Assembly (NCBI RefSeq): GCF_900094625.1
Contig: NZ_FMAJ01000002.1
Span: 62,001 to 126,000 of the forward strand
DNA: 64,000 nt
Source of the DNA: Rhizobium aethiopicum
Lineage (GTDB): Bacteria > Pseudomonadota > Alphaproteobacteria > Rhizobiales > Rhizobiaceae
Direction: 5' to 3'
In this document: one piece after another, positions 8,637-17,808 of the stretch
How positions within the stretch are numbered: position 1 is the stretch's first letter
Layout of the letters: the number at the start of each line of letters is the position of its first letter
Notes under the pieces: model-generated
The model's input: only the letters and a program-made list of their open reading frames with translations
Databases searched by the model: none
Told to the model about the DNA's origin: nothing
Position numbers and translations under genes: made by a program

Positions 8637-9070
8637 CGCAGTGGAAAAGCACGGCGGCGGCAGCCGCGCGAAGTCTCGGCCGCAATTCGATCGTCTGCGG
8701 CGTGACCGCGCTGCTGACGCTGATTGCCGGCCCGATAACTCAGGGATATCGAGGCTTCGCTCTATCGCCGGGTTGGCTGTCGATGCTCGTTTTCTGCTTG
8801 GTCGTCCTTGCGCTGGCGATCCATCTCCTCTTCGATGCGCTGCTGTTTCGCCTCGCGTCGAGCCACGAGACCGAGGCCGCCGGTCTTGCCGCCGTCGACG
8901 ACCTTTTGTCCCGAATGCAGCTTCGAAAGCCTGACAGGACACCAGCTCGCCTCGAGAGGCGGATTGCCGGATCGCGTCGCATTGTCTGGCAGCAGCGTTT
9001 TGCGCTCGCCATCTGTCTCTTGATGTTCGCGGTTCAGTTCACTGCGACGGGTGGCACGCCGTTATGCTGA
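8633..9070 (+). CDS. Small membrane protein of the ynb operon, function unknown
   Basis: The 145-residue protein has about three hydrophobic segments (near residues 22-40, 48-72 and 120-138). A charged, Arg-rich loop lies between the last two, with a run of leucine and acidic residues (ETEAAGLAAVDDLLSRM). The ATG overlaps the stop of ynbD by 4 bp, so translation is coupled and the protein likely belongs to the same lipid pathway. I do not recognise the family. It does not resemble the CdsA-like YnbB that completes the cluster in E. coli, being much too short. Confidence 0.7.
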   Translation: MTQWKSTAAAAARSLGRNSIVCGVTALLTLIAGPITQGYRGFALSPGWLSMLVFCLVVLALAIHLLFDALLFRLASSHETEAAGLAAVDDLLSRMQLRKPDRTPARLERRIAGSRRIVWQQRFALAICLLMFAVQFTATGGTPLC

Positions 9071-9447
9071 ACAAGGCGGCAGGCGATTGATGCAAGGGCG
9101 CGCCGGCCCGGTCGCCTCGATAGGCACACTAGGTCGAGCTCCCGACCATGCCGCACCGAAGGACATCCTGACACCTGCACCTAGGCCGTTGTCCGGTTAG
9201 AGCGAGCCTACGGCGAGACGCGGCCATCACAGTGGTTCGCGAGTTGTCACTCTGCGACGGCAGCGCCGGGTATGTTGTCTGGCGGCGTGCCGAACTGCTC
9301 CGGAGACCGCGGGAATTTGGCTATCTTATCTTGAGTTCAACCTTGATCTCTTCGATAATCGGCGGGGCGATTTTTGTACCTTCTCGGATGCGCTTGTTTC
9401 AACTTCCTGCATGGATGCTCTAACGCAAGCGCCAATAGGGAGCGGTG
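9071..9447. other. 377-bp intergenic region without a convincing gene
   Basis: The only open frame of note (9232-9423, 63 codons) starts without a Shine-Dalgarno and has no recognisable domain. I do not call it. The region should hold the promoter of the cyclase gene at 9448; no clear -35/-10 pair was found. Confidence 0.5.
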
Positions 9448-10122
9448 ATGGACACCCACACGAGCCAGCGAGAGAATTCCGCTAAAGCACCGGCGACCGT
9501 TGCGTTCATAGATATCGCAGGCTTCAGCGCGATTGCGGACGTTTACGGCGACGCGGCCGCGTTGGACGTGCTCGAGGTATTTGAGAGCATGGTCCGCGAC
9601 GCCCTCAGCGGCTATGGGCCTCCGATCAAATGGATCGGCGACGAGGCAATGCTCTCGTTTCCTGAGCCCGATACGGCGATCCAGGTACTCGGGACGCTGT
9701 TGCAGGCATGCCGTAAAGAGTCGCGGCTGCCACTCACTCGGGCGGGGCTGAACCATGGCCCGGTCATCAACAGAGCAGGCGATCTCTTTGGGTCGACGGT
9801 CAACATTGCAGCGCGGCTCGCCGCGCTCGCATCGCCCGGTCAATTGCTTGCCACTCAACCCATTGCCGAGGCGGCTGTTACCAGAGGCATTCTAGTGCGA
9901 GACCTCGGAATGGTGGCGCTTAGGTCGGTAGCCGGGGAAGTCCCTCTCTATGAGATCGAGCTTGCTCCGTCGGCCGATCCAGCCTGGATCGATCCGGTGT
10001 GTAAGATGCATGCTCCGTATTCATCCTATAGGCGTGCCGGCCTGCAGGGCCCCTGGTTTTGTTCGCCACGTTGTGAAGAAGCATATCGACGGTCACCGCA
10101 AACCTATGGGGTGCCCCGGTGA
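9448..10122 (+). CDS. Class III adenylate/guanylate cyclase with C-terminal YHS-like domain
   Basis: The 224-residue protein has a class III cyclase domain (about 15-170): AFIDIAGFSAI holds the first metal Asp, KWIGDEAMLSF the second, and GSTVNIAARLAA the transition-state Asn and Arg. The catalytic residues look intact, so cyclic nucleotide synthesis is likely. The C-terminal 45 residues form a YHS-like metal-binding module: DPVCKM at about 185, then WFCSPRCEEAY. The ATG at 9448 has GGGAG 4 bases upstream. No membrane segment is seen. The next gene is another cyclase on the opposite strand. Specificity for ATP or GTP cannot be read with confidence. Confidence 0.8.
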   Translation: MDTHTSQRENSAKAPATVAFIDIAGFSAIADVYGDAAALDVLEVFESMVRDALSGYGPPIKWIGDEAMLSFPEPDTAIQVLGTLLQACRKESRLPLTRAGLNHGPVINRAGDLFGSTVNIAARLAALASPGQLLATQPIAEAAVTRGILVRDLGMVALRSVAGEVPLYEIELAPSADPAWIDPVCKMHAPYSSYRRAGLQGPWFCSPRCEEAYRRSPQTYGVPR

Positions 10123-10294
10123 CGGTTCAGGACTTTGGCGCGGAACACCTGTTAAACCTGGTCCTCTCCCGCGGATACAAATCTGCTTGAAACTGGATGG
10201 ATTCGTCGGTTTTCGTTTCGACCCACAACGAAGGCAGTCCCGATCGGGCTTGGACGAGCTGCTTGCGGCCATCCGCGACGCGATTATTCTTCGA

Positions 10295-12058
10295 TCAGAC
10301 GCTACTTCCCGGCGGGAGCCCTTGCTCGATCAACCTGTCGAGGTAGTCGCGGTAAGGACTGCCCTCATAGAAGGGGTGGGCCGCCGCTCGGACGTATTCC
10401 GCATTCAGGTTTGGAAACTTCTTCAACGCATCAGAGATCCAGATCCTCACTTCATCGGTATTGCCCGCCCTGAGGGCGAGCAAGGCTGCCCCAATGAATG
10501 GATAATAGGTTGTGCGTTCGAACGATGCGCCTTCCCGTAGATGCATCCGGGCCGTTGAGAGGTCATCGGGCTCGCCTCTCAGCATCAAGCCAATACCGAG
10601 TAGTGTCTTGAACGCAAACATAGAGGGATCGTGAGGACTGAGATCGATGGCATTTTGTGCGGCTCTAATCGTCGTATCGGCGTCCCTGAGCCGCACGGCT
10701 GCCATTCCGTGTGCGAAATGAAGAAACGCGTAGTTGGGATTTAATGCAAGGCCCTGTTCAGCTACAGGCATGGCCTCAGCCGCTCGCCCGTCCACCGTAA
10801 GAAGGAGCGACATCATCGCAAACGCGATATCGCTACGCCTGTCGATTTCCAAGGCCTTCGTGGCGAACGATAGACCTTCCTTGACGGCGACAGGCACGTC
10901 TGCGGCACGCCCCCAGAGGACAAGTGCGTATCGGTGGCGAGCCAAATAGGCGTAGGGAAGTGCGAAGTTCGGATCGTGTTCGAGCGCTTGTCGAAGGAAC
11001 TTTTCGGCAGTGGCTTGTGAACCTGCTTCAAAGGAAAGCAATTCGGCAAGGCCGCGATGGCAAAGTTCCCAAGCAGTAAGGTTGTCCGTCGATTTCGCGA
11101 GGGCGAGGCCGCGTTCGTGCGCTCCCAGTTCTGGTTCGATACCCGCGATGATCCGGCGCGTTATCTCGTCCTGCACATCAAAAAAATCGGCGATCGGACG
11201 ATCCCACCGCTCGGCCCAGATGTGTGCTCCAGACAGCGCGTCGATTAGCTGTACAGTGATCCTCAACCGATCACCGGACCGCCGAACGGATCCTTCCACG
11301 ACATAACGCACACCAAGTTCCCGGGCGATCTTGCGTACGTCCTTGGCTGTTCCCTTGTAGGCGAAAGTCGAGTTGCGAGCGATCACGAACAACCATCGAA
11401 AGCGACTTAACTCCGTGATGACGTCTTCGACCAGTCCGTCTACAAAGTAGTCCTGATCGGGCGTGGCAGACAAATTTTGGAATGGGAGAATCGCGATCGA
11501 GGCACGTTCCTGTCCAACGAGCCTAACCGGCCCGGGCGCCGTGCCGTCCAGCTCGACCTGCCACACGTCAATTGGTTCGGGGATGTTTTTAACGGACTGT
11601 GGCCCGAGCCACGTCATCCCAGTCTCTATCTTGCCTTTCACATGGTCGTAGATTGCACGAGATATGCAGATGCCTCCGGCCGGTGCGATGGTTTCTAAAC
11701 GCGCAGTGATGTTGACACAGTCGCCGAGGATGTCGTCCCCATCGACCACCACGTCTCCGAGATGAATACCAATCCGGAAACGCAGCCGTCGGTCTTCGCT
11801 TTGAGGAGACTCGCGCGAGGTCAAGTTGCGCTGTATGAGAAGAGCCGCTCTTACCGCTAGCACTGGCGATGGGAAATCGACTAGAAGCCCATCGCCCATG
11901 GTTTTGACGATGCGGCCACCGCCTTCCATAATTGCTGGGTCAATCACATAGGTTCGCGCATCGCGCAGCCGCGAAATGGTGCCTTCCTCGTCCGCCGCCA
12001 TGAGACGAGAATAGCCGACCAAATCAGCAGCCATTATTGTGGTAAGGCGACGTTCCAC
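10295..12058 (-). CDS. Class III adenylate cyclase with TolB-like and TPR domains
   Basis: The protein has 587 residues. An N-terminal class III cyclase domain (about 1-165) has TIMAADLVGYSRLM with the metal Asp, KTMGDGLLVDF with the second, and DCVNITARLE with the Asn and Arg. A middle part (about 190-330) has the SIAILPFQNLS and GVRYVVEGSVRRSGDRLRI stretches of the TolB-N-like module common in rhizobial cyclases. TPR-like helical repeats follow (about 340-560). I chose the GTG at 12058, preceded by GGAGGGG 3-4 bases away; an upstream ATG at 12166 would add 36 unrelated residues. Rhizobia carry many such cyclases; the signal sensed is unknown. Confidence 0.85.
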   Translation of the reverse strand: MERRLTTIMAADLVGYSRLMAADEEGTISRLRDARTYVIDPAIMEGGGRIVKTMGDGLLVDFPSPVLAVRAALLIQRNLTSRESPQSEDRRLRFRIGIHLGDVVVDGDDILGDCVNITARLETIAPAGGICISRAIYDHVKGKIETGMTWLGPQSVKNIPEPIDVWQVELDGTAPGPVRLVGQERASIAILPFQNLSATPDQDYFVDGLVEDVITELSRFRWLFVIARNSTFAYKGTAKDVRKIARELGVRYVVEGSVRRSGDRLRITVQLIDALSGAHIWAERWDRPIADFFDVQDEITRRIIAGIEPELGAHERGLALAKSTDNLTAWELCHRGLAELLSFEAGSQATAEKFLRQALEHDPNFALPYAYLARHRYALVLWGRAADVPVAVKEGLSFATKALEIDRRSDIAFAMMSLLLTVDGRAAEAMPVAEQGLALNPNYAFLHFAHGMAAVRLRDADTTIRAAQNAIDLSPHDPSMFAFKTLLGIGLMLRGEPDDLSTARMHLREGASFERTTYYPFIGAALLALRAGNTDEVRIWISDALKKFPNLNAEYVRAAAHPFYEGSPYRDYLDRLIEQGLPPGSSV

Positions 12059-12333
12059 ACTTTCCCCTCCGCCAAGAAAATACAGTATCGCCTGATAAGC
12101 AAATGCGGAAGCACTCTGGAACAGGGCGAACCAGAAAAATCCAGAGCGAACGCGCTGATGTTGCACCCCAAGGGATCCGCTTCTCCCTGCGGCTTGCCAA
12201 TGCCGAACGCGAATTGTGGCGGCTTGGAAAGAGCAGCGACTGCGATGCGTCCACGTTCATCTAGGAATGTCTGCTGAGTGGCCGAATCCGTCACTTGCAA
12301 TCGGGTGTCGTGAACTTCCGGAGAGGTTGCTTA

Positions 12334-13485
12334 CTACCCGTCCAATTGCCACCCTGATATGATGGACGAGTCTATGTCGTTGATGTCGCGCTTGCCGCAT
12401 AGCGCCATGGTGATGTCCATCTCCTTGCGGATGATGTCGAGCGCCAATGTGACGCCTTCCTTGCCCATGGCGCCGAGACCATAAAGGAAGGGGCGGCCGA
12501 TGTAGGTGCCTTTGGCGCCGAGCGCTACGGCCTTCAGCACATCCTGGCCAGAGCGGATGCCGCCGTCGAGATGGACTTCGATGCGGTCGCCGACAGCTTC
12601 GACAATCTTCGGCAGCATGCTGATCGAGGAGGGGGCGCCATCAAGCTGGCGGCCGCCGTGATTGGAGACGATGATCGCATCGGCGCCGGTGTCGGCCGCG
12701 GCCCTCGCATCCTCCGGATCGAGGATACCCTTGATGATCAGCGGGCCACCCCATTGCTCCTTGATCCAGGCGACATCCGCCCAGGAGAGCCGCGGGTCGA
12801 ACTGCTCGTGCGCGAAGGTGGGCACCGAGGCGACATTGGCGACATTCTTCGCGTGGCCGACAATATTGCCGAAGTAGCGGCGCTTGGTCTGCAGCATGTC
12901 AAGACACCAGAGGGGCCGGGTTGCCATCTGCCAGACATGTTTCGCGGTGAATTTCGGCGGGGCCGAGAGACCGTTGCGCAGGTCCTTATGGCGCTGGCCG
13001 AGGATCTGAAGGTCGGCGGTCAGCACCAGCGCCGAGCATTTCGCCGCCTTGGCGCGACAGATGAGGTCGAGGACGAAATCCTTGTCCCTCATCACGTAGA
13101 GCTGGAACCAGAAGGGATGCGCCGTCACCGAGGCGACATCCTCGATCGAGCAGATGCTCATCGTCGAGAGCGTAAAGGGAACACCGAATTCTTCCGCCGC
13201 GCGCGCCGCCAGCATCTCGCCGTCGGCATGCTGCATCCCGGTCAGGCCCGTCGGCGCGAGCGCCACCGGCATAGACACTTTCTGGCCGATCATCGTCGTT
13301 TCGAGCGTGCGGTTGCTCATATCGACCAGCACGCGCTGGCGCAGCTTGATTTGGCTGAAATCGCTTTCGTTGGCCGCATAGGTCGACTCCGTCCAGGCGC
13401 CTGAATCCGCATAGTCGAAAAACATCTTTGGAACACGACGCCGTGCCAGCTTCTTCAGGTCGGCGATGGTGAGCGGAGTGGCCAT
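12334..13485 (-). CDS. lldD: FMN-dependent alpha-hydroxy-acid (L-lactate) dehydrogenase
   Basis: The 383-residue FMN enzyme oxidises L-lactate or a related 2-hydroxy acid to the keto acid, probably at the inner membrane. The family motif SNHGGRQLDGAPSS, with the catalytic His and the substrate-binding Arg, is at about residue 265. ALAPTGLTGMQHADGE is near 80, and DGGIRSGQDVLKAVALGA, for FMN phosphate binding, is near 300. The ATG at 13485 gives the typical MATPLTIADLKKLARRRVP start; the frame continues 10 codons further upstream. The gene stands alone. The exact substrate is inferred, so another 2-hydroxy acid remains possible. Confidence 0.82.
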   Translation of the reverse strand: MATPLTIADLKKLARRRVPKMFFDYADSGAWTESTYAANESDFSQIKLRQRVLVDMSNRTLETTMIGQKVSMPVALAPTGLTGMQHADGEMLAARAAEEFGVPFTLSTMSICSIEDVASVTAHPFWFQLYVMRDKDFVLDLICRAKAAKCSALVLTADLQILGQRHKDLRNGLSAPPKFTAKHVWQMATRPLWCLDMLQTKRRYFGNIVGHAKNVANVASVPTFAHEQFDPRLSWADVAWIKEQWGGPLIIKGILDPEDARAAADTGADAIIVSNHGGRQLDGAPSSISMLPKIVEAVGDRIEVHLDGGIRSGQDVLKAVALGAKGTYIGRPFLYGLGAMGKEGVTLALDIIRKEMDITMALCGKRDINDIDSSIISGWQLDG

Positions 13486-13597
13486 GAATAGAACCTTCTT
13501 CACATATGAATGCAACCACCGCCCATAACATGAATTAAAGAAGGCGCGTCATGGAAACTCGAGCCTTCCCGGTACCTCTTTGGGGTAGCCGGTATCG

Positions 13598-14905
13598 TCA
13601 AAGCCCTGCTTTCAACGCGATACCGGCTACGTAGGTCTCCGCAATCGCTCTGTCGTCGCCCAACGTCTGAAGCAGGAACAGTTCCTCGGGGAGCGTCTTC
13701 ACGGCGTCCATCTTCAGCGCCATGGCCGGCGTCGCTGCCGCATCGAGGACGACGAGGTCGGCGTCGGTGCCGGATTCCAGCGTGCCGATCCGGTCGGCGA
13801 GCGACAGCGCCTCGGCATTGCCGCGGGTCATCAGGTAATAGCTTTCCAGCGGGTTCAGCCGTTCGCCGAGCAACTGCTGGATCTTGTAGGCTTCGTCCAT
13901 GGTTTTAAGCATCGAATAGCTGGAGCCGCCGCCGATATCGGTGGCGACGCCGATGCGGACCGGCTTTTGCCGGCGCGCCAGCGCCTTCAGCGGAAACAGG
14001 CCGGAGCCGAGAAAGAGGTTCGAGGTCGGGCAGTGGACCGCGATGGAGCCAGTCTCGCTCATGACATCGGCCTCGCGTTCGGAGAGGTGGATCGCGTGGC
14101 CGAAGAGGCTTTTGGGTCCGAGCAGGCCGTAGCGGGCGTAGATGTCGGTATAGTCGATTGCGTCGGGATAGAGTTCGCAGGTGAATTTGATCTCGTCGTG
14201 ATTTTCCGAAAGATGCGTCTGGATGTGCAGGTCGGGAAATTCGCGGGCCAGCGCCGCTGTCGCCTCCATCTGCGCCGGCGTCGAGGTGATGGCAAAGCGC
14301 GGCGTGATGGCGACGTGGTTGCGGCCCTTGCCGTGCCAGTCCGCTATCACCTGGCGAGTTTCGTCGTAACCCATCTCTGGCGTGTCGAGCAGGCCCTGGG
14401 GGGCGTTGCGGTCCATCATCACCTTGCCGCCGACCATGCGCATGTTGCGCCTCATCGCCTCGGCGAAGAAGGCGTCGGCCGAGGTCTTGTGCACGGAGCA
14501 GTAGGCGACCGCCGTCGTCGTGCCGTGGCGGATCAGCTCGTCATAGAAATGCGTGGCGATCCTTTGCGCGTGCGCGCTTTCGACGAAGCGGCATTCCTCG
14601 GGAAAGGTATAGGTGTTCAGCCATTCGAGCAGGTTGGCGGCATAGGAGGCGATCACCTGCATCTGCGGAAAATGCAGGTGCATGTCGATGAAGCCGGGCA
14701 TTATCAGATGCGGGCGGTGGTCGATCTCGGCCGTGTTTTCAGCGGTTTTCGCCTTGACCTCGGTGTAGGGACCGACTGCTGCGATCAGCCCATCCTCGAT
14801 CAGCAGGCCACCGTCGTCCTCGTAGAAATAACTCTGGCTGTCGGCGAGACTCAGCGGCGCGCGATGGAAAGAGAGCAGGCGGCCGCGGAGAAGTGTCGTC
14901 GTCAT
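13598..14905 (-). CDS. guaD: Guanine deaminase
   Basis: The 435-residue zinc amidohydrolase converts guanine to xanthine. The key pieces are PGFIDMHLHFPQ (metal His pair) at about residue 71, NTYTFPEE just after, and the TQTHLSENHDEI-type zinc site at about 232. FGHAIHLSEREADVMSETGSI follows at about 265, then ATDIGGGSSYSM with the catalytic Asp. Length and motifs match guanine deaminases. The start overlaps the stop of puuD by 4 bp, so the two genes are translationally coupled and place guanine breakdown and urate oxidation in one transcript. Confidence 0.93.
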   Translation of the reverse strand: MTTTLLRGRLLSFHRAPLSLADSQSYFYEDDGGLLIEDGLIAAVGPYTEVKAKTAENTAEIDHRPHLIMPGFIDMHLHFPQMQVIASYAANLLEWLNTYTFPEECRFVESAHAQRIATHFYDELIRHGTTTAVAYCSVHKTSADAFFAEAMRRNMRMVGGKVMMDRNAPQGLLDTPEMGYDETRQVIADWHGKGRNHVAITPRFAITSTPAQMEATAALAREFPDLHIQTHLSENHDEIKFTCELYPDAIDYTDIYARYGLLGPKSLFGHAIHLSEREADVMSETGSIAVHCPTSNLFLGSGLFPLKALARRQKPVRIGVATDIGGGSSYSMLKTMDEAYKIQQLLGERLNPLESYYLMTRGNAEALSLADRIGTLESGTDADLVVLDAAATPAMALKMDAVKTLPEELFLLQTLGDDRAIAETYVAGIALKAGL

Positions 14906-16140
14906 TGTTTCTTGCCTTCGACTGCGCTTTCGAACCAGGCGACGAGCAGCCTGCGTTCGTCCGGCGTAATATCGGTCACGTTGCCGGGCGGCATGGCATG
15001 GCTGCGGCCCGCCTGTATATAGATTTCTCGGGCATGGGCGGCAATTTCCGCGTCGTTTTCGAGTATCACTCCGTTCGGCGGCCGCACGACGCCCTCATAG
15101 GCGGGCTCGGTCGCATGGCACATGGAACAGCGTGTCGAGACCAGTTGCTTGACAGCGGGAAAATGCGGATTTCCGGCGAATTGCTGGAAGGCGGGCGCGA
15201 CTGCGGCCGCATCCGTGTCGCCCGTCAGCAGCTTCGGCACGGTCGAAAGCCACATGATCAGGATGAAGAGGATGACGGTGACGATCCAGGTCCAGGTCGG
15301 CCGGCCTTTCCTGGCATGGGTGGTGTTGAACCAATGGCGGATGGTGACGCCCATCAGGAAGACGAGCGCCGCGATCACCCAGTTGAACGCGGTGCCGAAG
15401 GCCAGCGGATAATGGTTCGACAGCATGAAGAAGATGACGGGCAGCGTCAGATAGTTGTTGTGCAGAGAACGCTGCTTGGCGACCTGACCGTATTTCGGAT
15501 CGGGCGTACGCCCGGCGATGAGATCGGCAACGACGATCTTCTGGTTCGGGATGATGATCATGAAGACGTTGGCCGACATGATCGTCGCGGTGAAGGCGCC
15601 GAGATGCAGGAAGGCGGCGCGGCCGGTGAAAAGCTGCGTATAGCCCCAGGCCATGAAGACGAGCACGACGTACAGCACCGCCATCAGTCCCCAGGTGTTG
15701 CGGCCAAGCGGCGACTTGCACAGGAGGTCGTAGACGATCCAGCCGAAAGCCAGCGACGCCAATGAGATCAGGATTGCGACGGGCGGAGTGATGTCGAGGA
15801 CGTGACGGTCGATGAGAAACAGGTCGGCGCCGCCGTAATAGACGATGCAGAGCATGAGGAAGCCGGAGATCCAGGTGAAATAGCTCTCATATTTGAACCA
15901 GGTCAGGTGTTCCGGCATCTGAGCCGGCGCCACCAGATATTTTTGGATATGATAGAAGCCGCCGCCATGGACCTGCCATTCCTCGCCATAGGCGCCGGGC
16001 GGCAGATGCGGGCGTTTCACCAGTCCGAGGTCGAGCGCGATGAAATAGAAGGACGATCCGATCCACGCGATCGCGGTAACGACATGGAACCAGCGCGCCG
16101 CAAAGGCGAGCCATTCCCATGCTATGGCATATTCATACAT
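14902..16140 (-). CDS. puuD: Membrane urate oxidase PuuD with C-terminal cytochrome c
   Basis: This 412-residue inner-membrane protein has about eight membrane segments followed by a cytochrome c-like domain. It oxidises urate to 5-hydroxyisourate. The N-terminus (AARWFHVVTAIAWIGSSFYFIALD) and the HGGGFYHIQKYLVAP stretch are typical of the PuuD family. The heme-binding CSMCH is at about residue 341, with AMPPGNVTDITPDERRLL near the end. The gene leads the puuD-guaD operon. Its product is the substrate of UraH, encoded at the left edge of the window. I saw no cofactor-free uricase (uaZ type) gene here. Confidence 0.9.
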   Translation of the reverse strand: MYEYAIAWEWLAFAARWFHVVTAIAWIGSSFYFIALDLGLVKRPHLPPGAYGEEWQVHGGGFYHIQKYLVAPAQMPEHLTWFKYESYFTWISGFLMLCIVYYGGADLFLIDRHVLDITPPVAILISLASLAFGWIVYDLLCKSPLGRNTWGLMAVLYVVLVFMAWGYTQLFTGRAAFLHLGAFTATIMSANVFMIIIPNQKIVVADLIAGRTPDPKYGQVAKQRSLHNNYLTLPVIFFMLSNHYPLAFGTAFNWVIAALVFLMGVTIRHWFNTTHARKGRPTWTWIVTVILFILIMWLSTVPKLLTGDTDAAAVAPAFQQFAGNPHFPAVKQLVSTRCSMCHATEPAYEGVVRPPNGVILENDAEIAAHAREIYIQAGRSHAMPPGNVTDITPDERRLLVAWFESAVEGKKQ

Positions 16141-16422
16141 CGAGTTCCCCTATCTTCCTCCGACTCGTGACATTGCGGAAATTTTGCCGGGGAGGGAAGA
16201 GGGGATTGAGTTTCGGCGTTATCGCGGCCGGACTGCGGATCTTCTGTCGCCTGCCTAAAAGCTGCCGAGAAGGCCGTGCATTATCTCCGGCTTATACTGT
16301 GCCTGCTAATTCAGCAGATCTTGAAACTAAGATGCCCCGATTACAGTTATGTTGCAGGCCGCCGGAATGAAATAGGAACCGCTAGATCGTCGGCGGCGCA
16401 TTCATCGACGGAGAAGACGCCC

Positions 16423-16755
16423 ATGCGCAGTATTCTGACGTGTGTGATGATTGCGTATGCGTCGCTGGCCACGGCTCACGACGCACCCAAGGGGTGGAGT
16501 TATGACCCCTATTGTTGCAATGGCGACAGTCACAATGGCGATTGTCAGATGATCCCTTCGAAAAGCGTGGCGGTGACGCCGAGCGGATATCGTGTGACAC
16601 TGCTGCCGGGCGATCACCGGCTGGTCACCCATGCTCACGTCTTCCTGCTGCCGATGACGAAGGCGATGCAATCCGGCGACAACGACTATCATCTCTGTCT
16701 GTTCCCCAACGAGAACACGCCGCGCTGTTTCTATGCGCCGGAGATGGGCTATTGA
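16423..16755 (+). CDS. Small secreted protein with several cysteines, unknown function
   Basis: The 110-residue protein has an N-terminal signal peptide (about residues 1-18, ending in ATA-HD). The mature part has five cysteines, with YDPYCCNGDSHNGDCQ near the N-terminus and CLFPN...RCFY near the C-terminus. It is probably periplasmic. The ATG at 16423 has GGAG about 8 bases upstream; the frame is open back to 16276 but that part is AT-rich and looks non-coding. The gene stands between divergent puuD and a convergent LysR gene. I recognise the pattern as a common rhizobial hypothetical protein only. Confidence 0.7.
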   Translation: MRSILTCVMIAYASLATAHDAPKGWSYDPYCCNGDSHNGDCQMIPSKSVAVTPSGYRVTLLPGDHRLVTHAHVFLLPMTKAMQSGDNDYHLCLFPNENTPRCFYAPEMGY

Positions 16756-16809
16756 CGCCCGGCCACATGCATCGGACCCAGCTGCAGATCGGGTCCGATA
16801 CATATGGCT

Positions 16810-17706
16810 TTAGTTTCCGGCTGCTTTGATCTCTTCGAGGATCCAGTTGCGGAAGGCCTTGATCTTCGGCACGTTGCGGCGGTTTTCGGGGTAGGCGAGC
16901 CAGTAGGCCTTGCCGTCACTGCGGGTCAGTTCGAAAGGCTGATAGAGCCGGCCGAGCGAAATCTCGGTCGCGTAGAAAGCCGGATTGAGGATGGCGACGC
17001 CGTGGCCGGCGACGGCCGCGTCGGCCTCCACCGCCTGCGAGCCGAGCTGGTTGCGCGGGCGTCGGTCGAGATCCGTCTCCGTGACGCCGGCTGCCTCGAA
17101 CCATTGTTTCCACCAGACATCGCCTGCGTCGAAGAGATCGAATTTCAAAAGATCGCGCGGCTCCCTGATGCCGCCTGCCGATTCCGCCAGCTTCGGGCTC
17201 AGCATCGGCGTGAACTCCAGGCCCATCAGCCGGTGCAGCGCCAAGCCAGGCCAGTTGCCGTCGCCCCAGCGGATGCCGACGTCGATCTGTTCGCGGCCGA
17301 AATCGATGATGTCGGAGGTTGCCTGAAAGCGAACCGCGATCGCCGGATGCTTCAAATGGAAGGAGCCGAGGCGCGGCGCCAGCCATTTCGAGGCGAAGGT
17401 GTGGGTGGAGCTGATGGCGAGCGTGCCTTCGACGCTGTCGCGCGCCGTCGCCATCGCGTCATGCAGCATGGCGAAAGCTTCGGTTACCTTCGGCGCCAGC
17501 CGTTCGCCGGTCTCCGTCAGCGCGATCTGGCGGGGGCGGCGTAGGAAAAGCGGCTCGCCGACATTCTCCTCCAGCAGTTTGATCTGATAGCTGACGGCCG
17601 TCTGCGTCATGCCGAGCTCGTCGCCCGCCTTGGTGAAACTGCTGAGCCGGGCGGTGGCCTCGAAGACACGTAAAGCATTCAGCGGAAACTGTTTCGAAAG
17701 TTTCAT
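16810..17706 (-). CDS. LysR family regulator, GcvA-like
   Basis: The 298-residue regulator has an N-terminal winged helix-turn-helix (about 8-66: NALRVFEATARLSSFTKAGDELGMTQTAVSYQI) and a type 2 periplasmic-binding-like effector domain. The wording of the N-terminus and of the RLGSFHLKHPAIAVRFQATSDIIDF region is that of the GcvA/AmpR-like subgroup. It is divergent from a small ORF at 17809 and lies among purine genes, but it does not flank an obvious target promoter of the xdh or puuD operons. Its target and ligand are unknown. Confidence 0.85.
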   Translation of the reverse strand: MKLSKQFPLNALRVFEATARLSSFTKAGDELGMTQTAVSYQIKLLEENVGEPLFLRRPRQIALTETGERLAPKVTEAFAMLHDAMATARDSVEGTLAISSTHTFASKWLAPRLGSFHLKHPAIAVRFQATSDIIDFGREQIDVGIRWGDGNWPGLALHRLMGLEFTPMLSPKLAESAGGIREPRDLLKFDLFDAGDVWWKQWFEAAGVTETDLDRRPRNQLGSQAVEADAAVAGHGVAILNPAFYATEISLGRLYQPFELTRSDGKAYWLAYPENRRNVPKIKAFRNWILEEIKAAGN

Positions 17707-17808
17707 GGATAAGTTCTCTTGATGCAGGCAGACGGTCGTTCGATTGGAATTGCAGCATTTTTCCCGGCAAACTGCAACTCATACCATCAAGTCTTACGAG
17801 GTGACGTC

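Noticed and set aside
9232..9423. 63-codon frame before the cyclase gene
   Set aside because: No Shine-Dalgarno, no domain and no coupling to a neighbour; too short to support.
13967..15022. 351-codon plus-strand open frame
   Set aside because: It is antisense to guaD and the end of puuD, both certain. No motif is recognisable in it.
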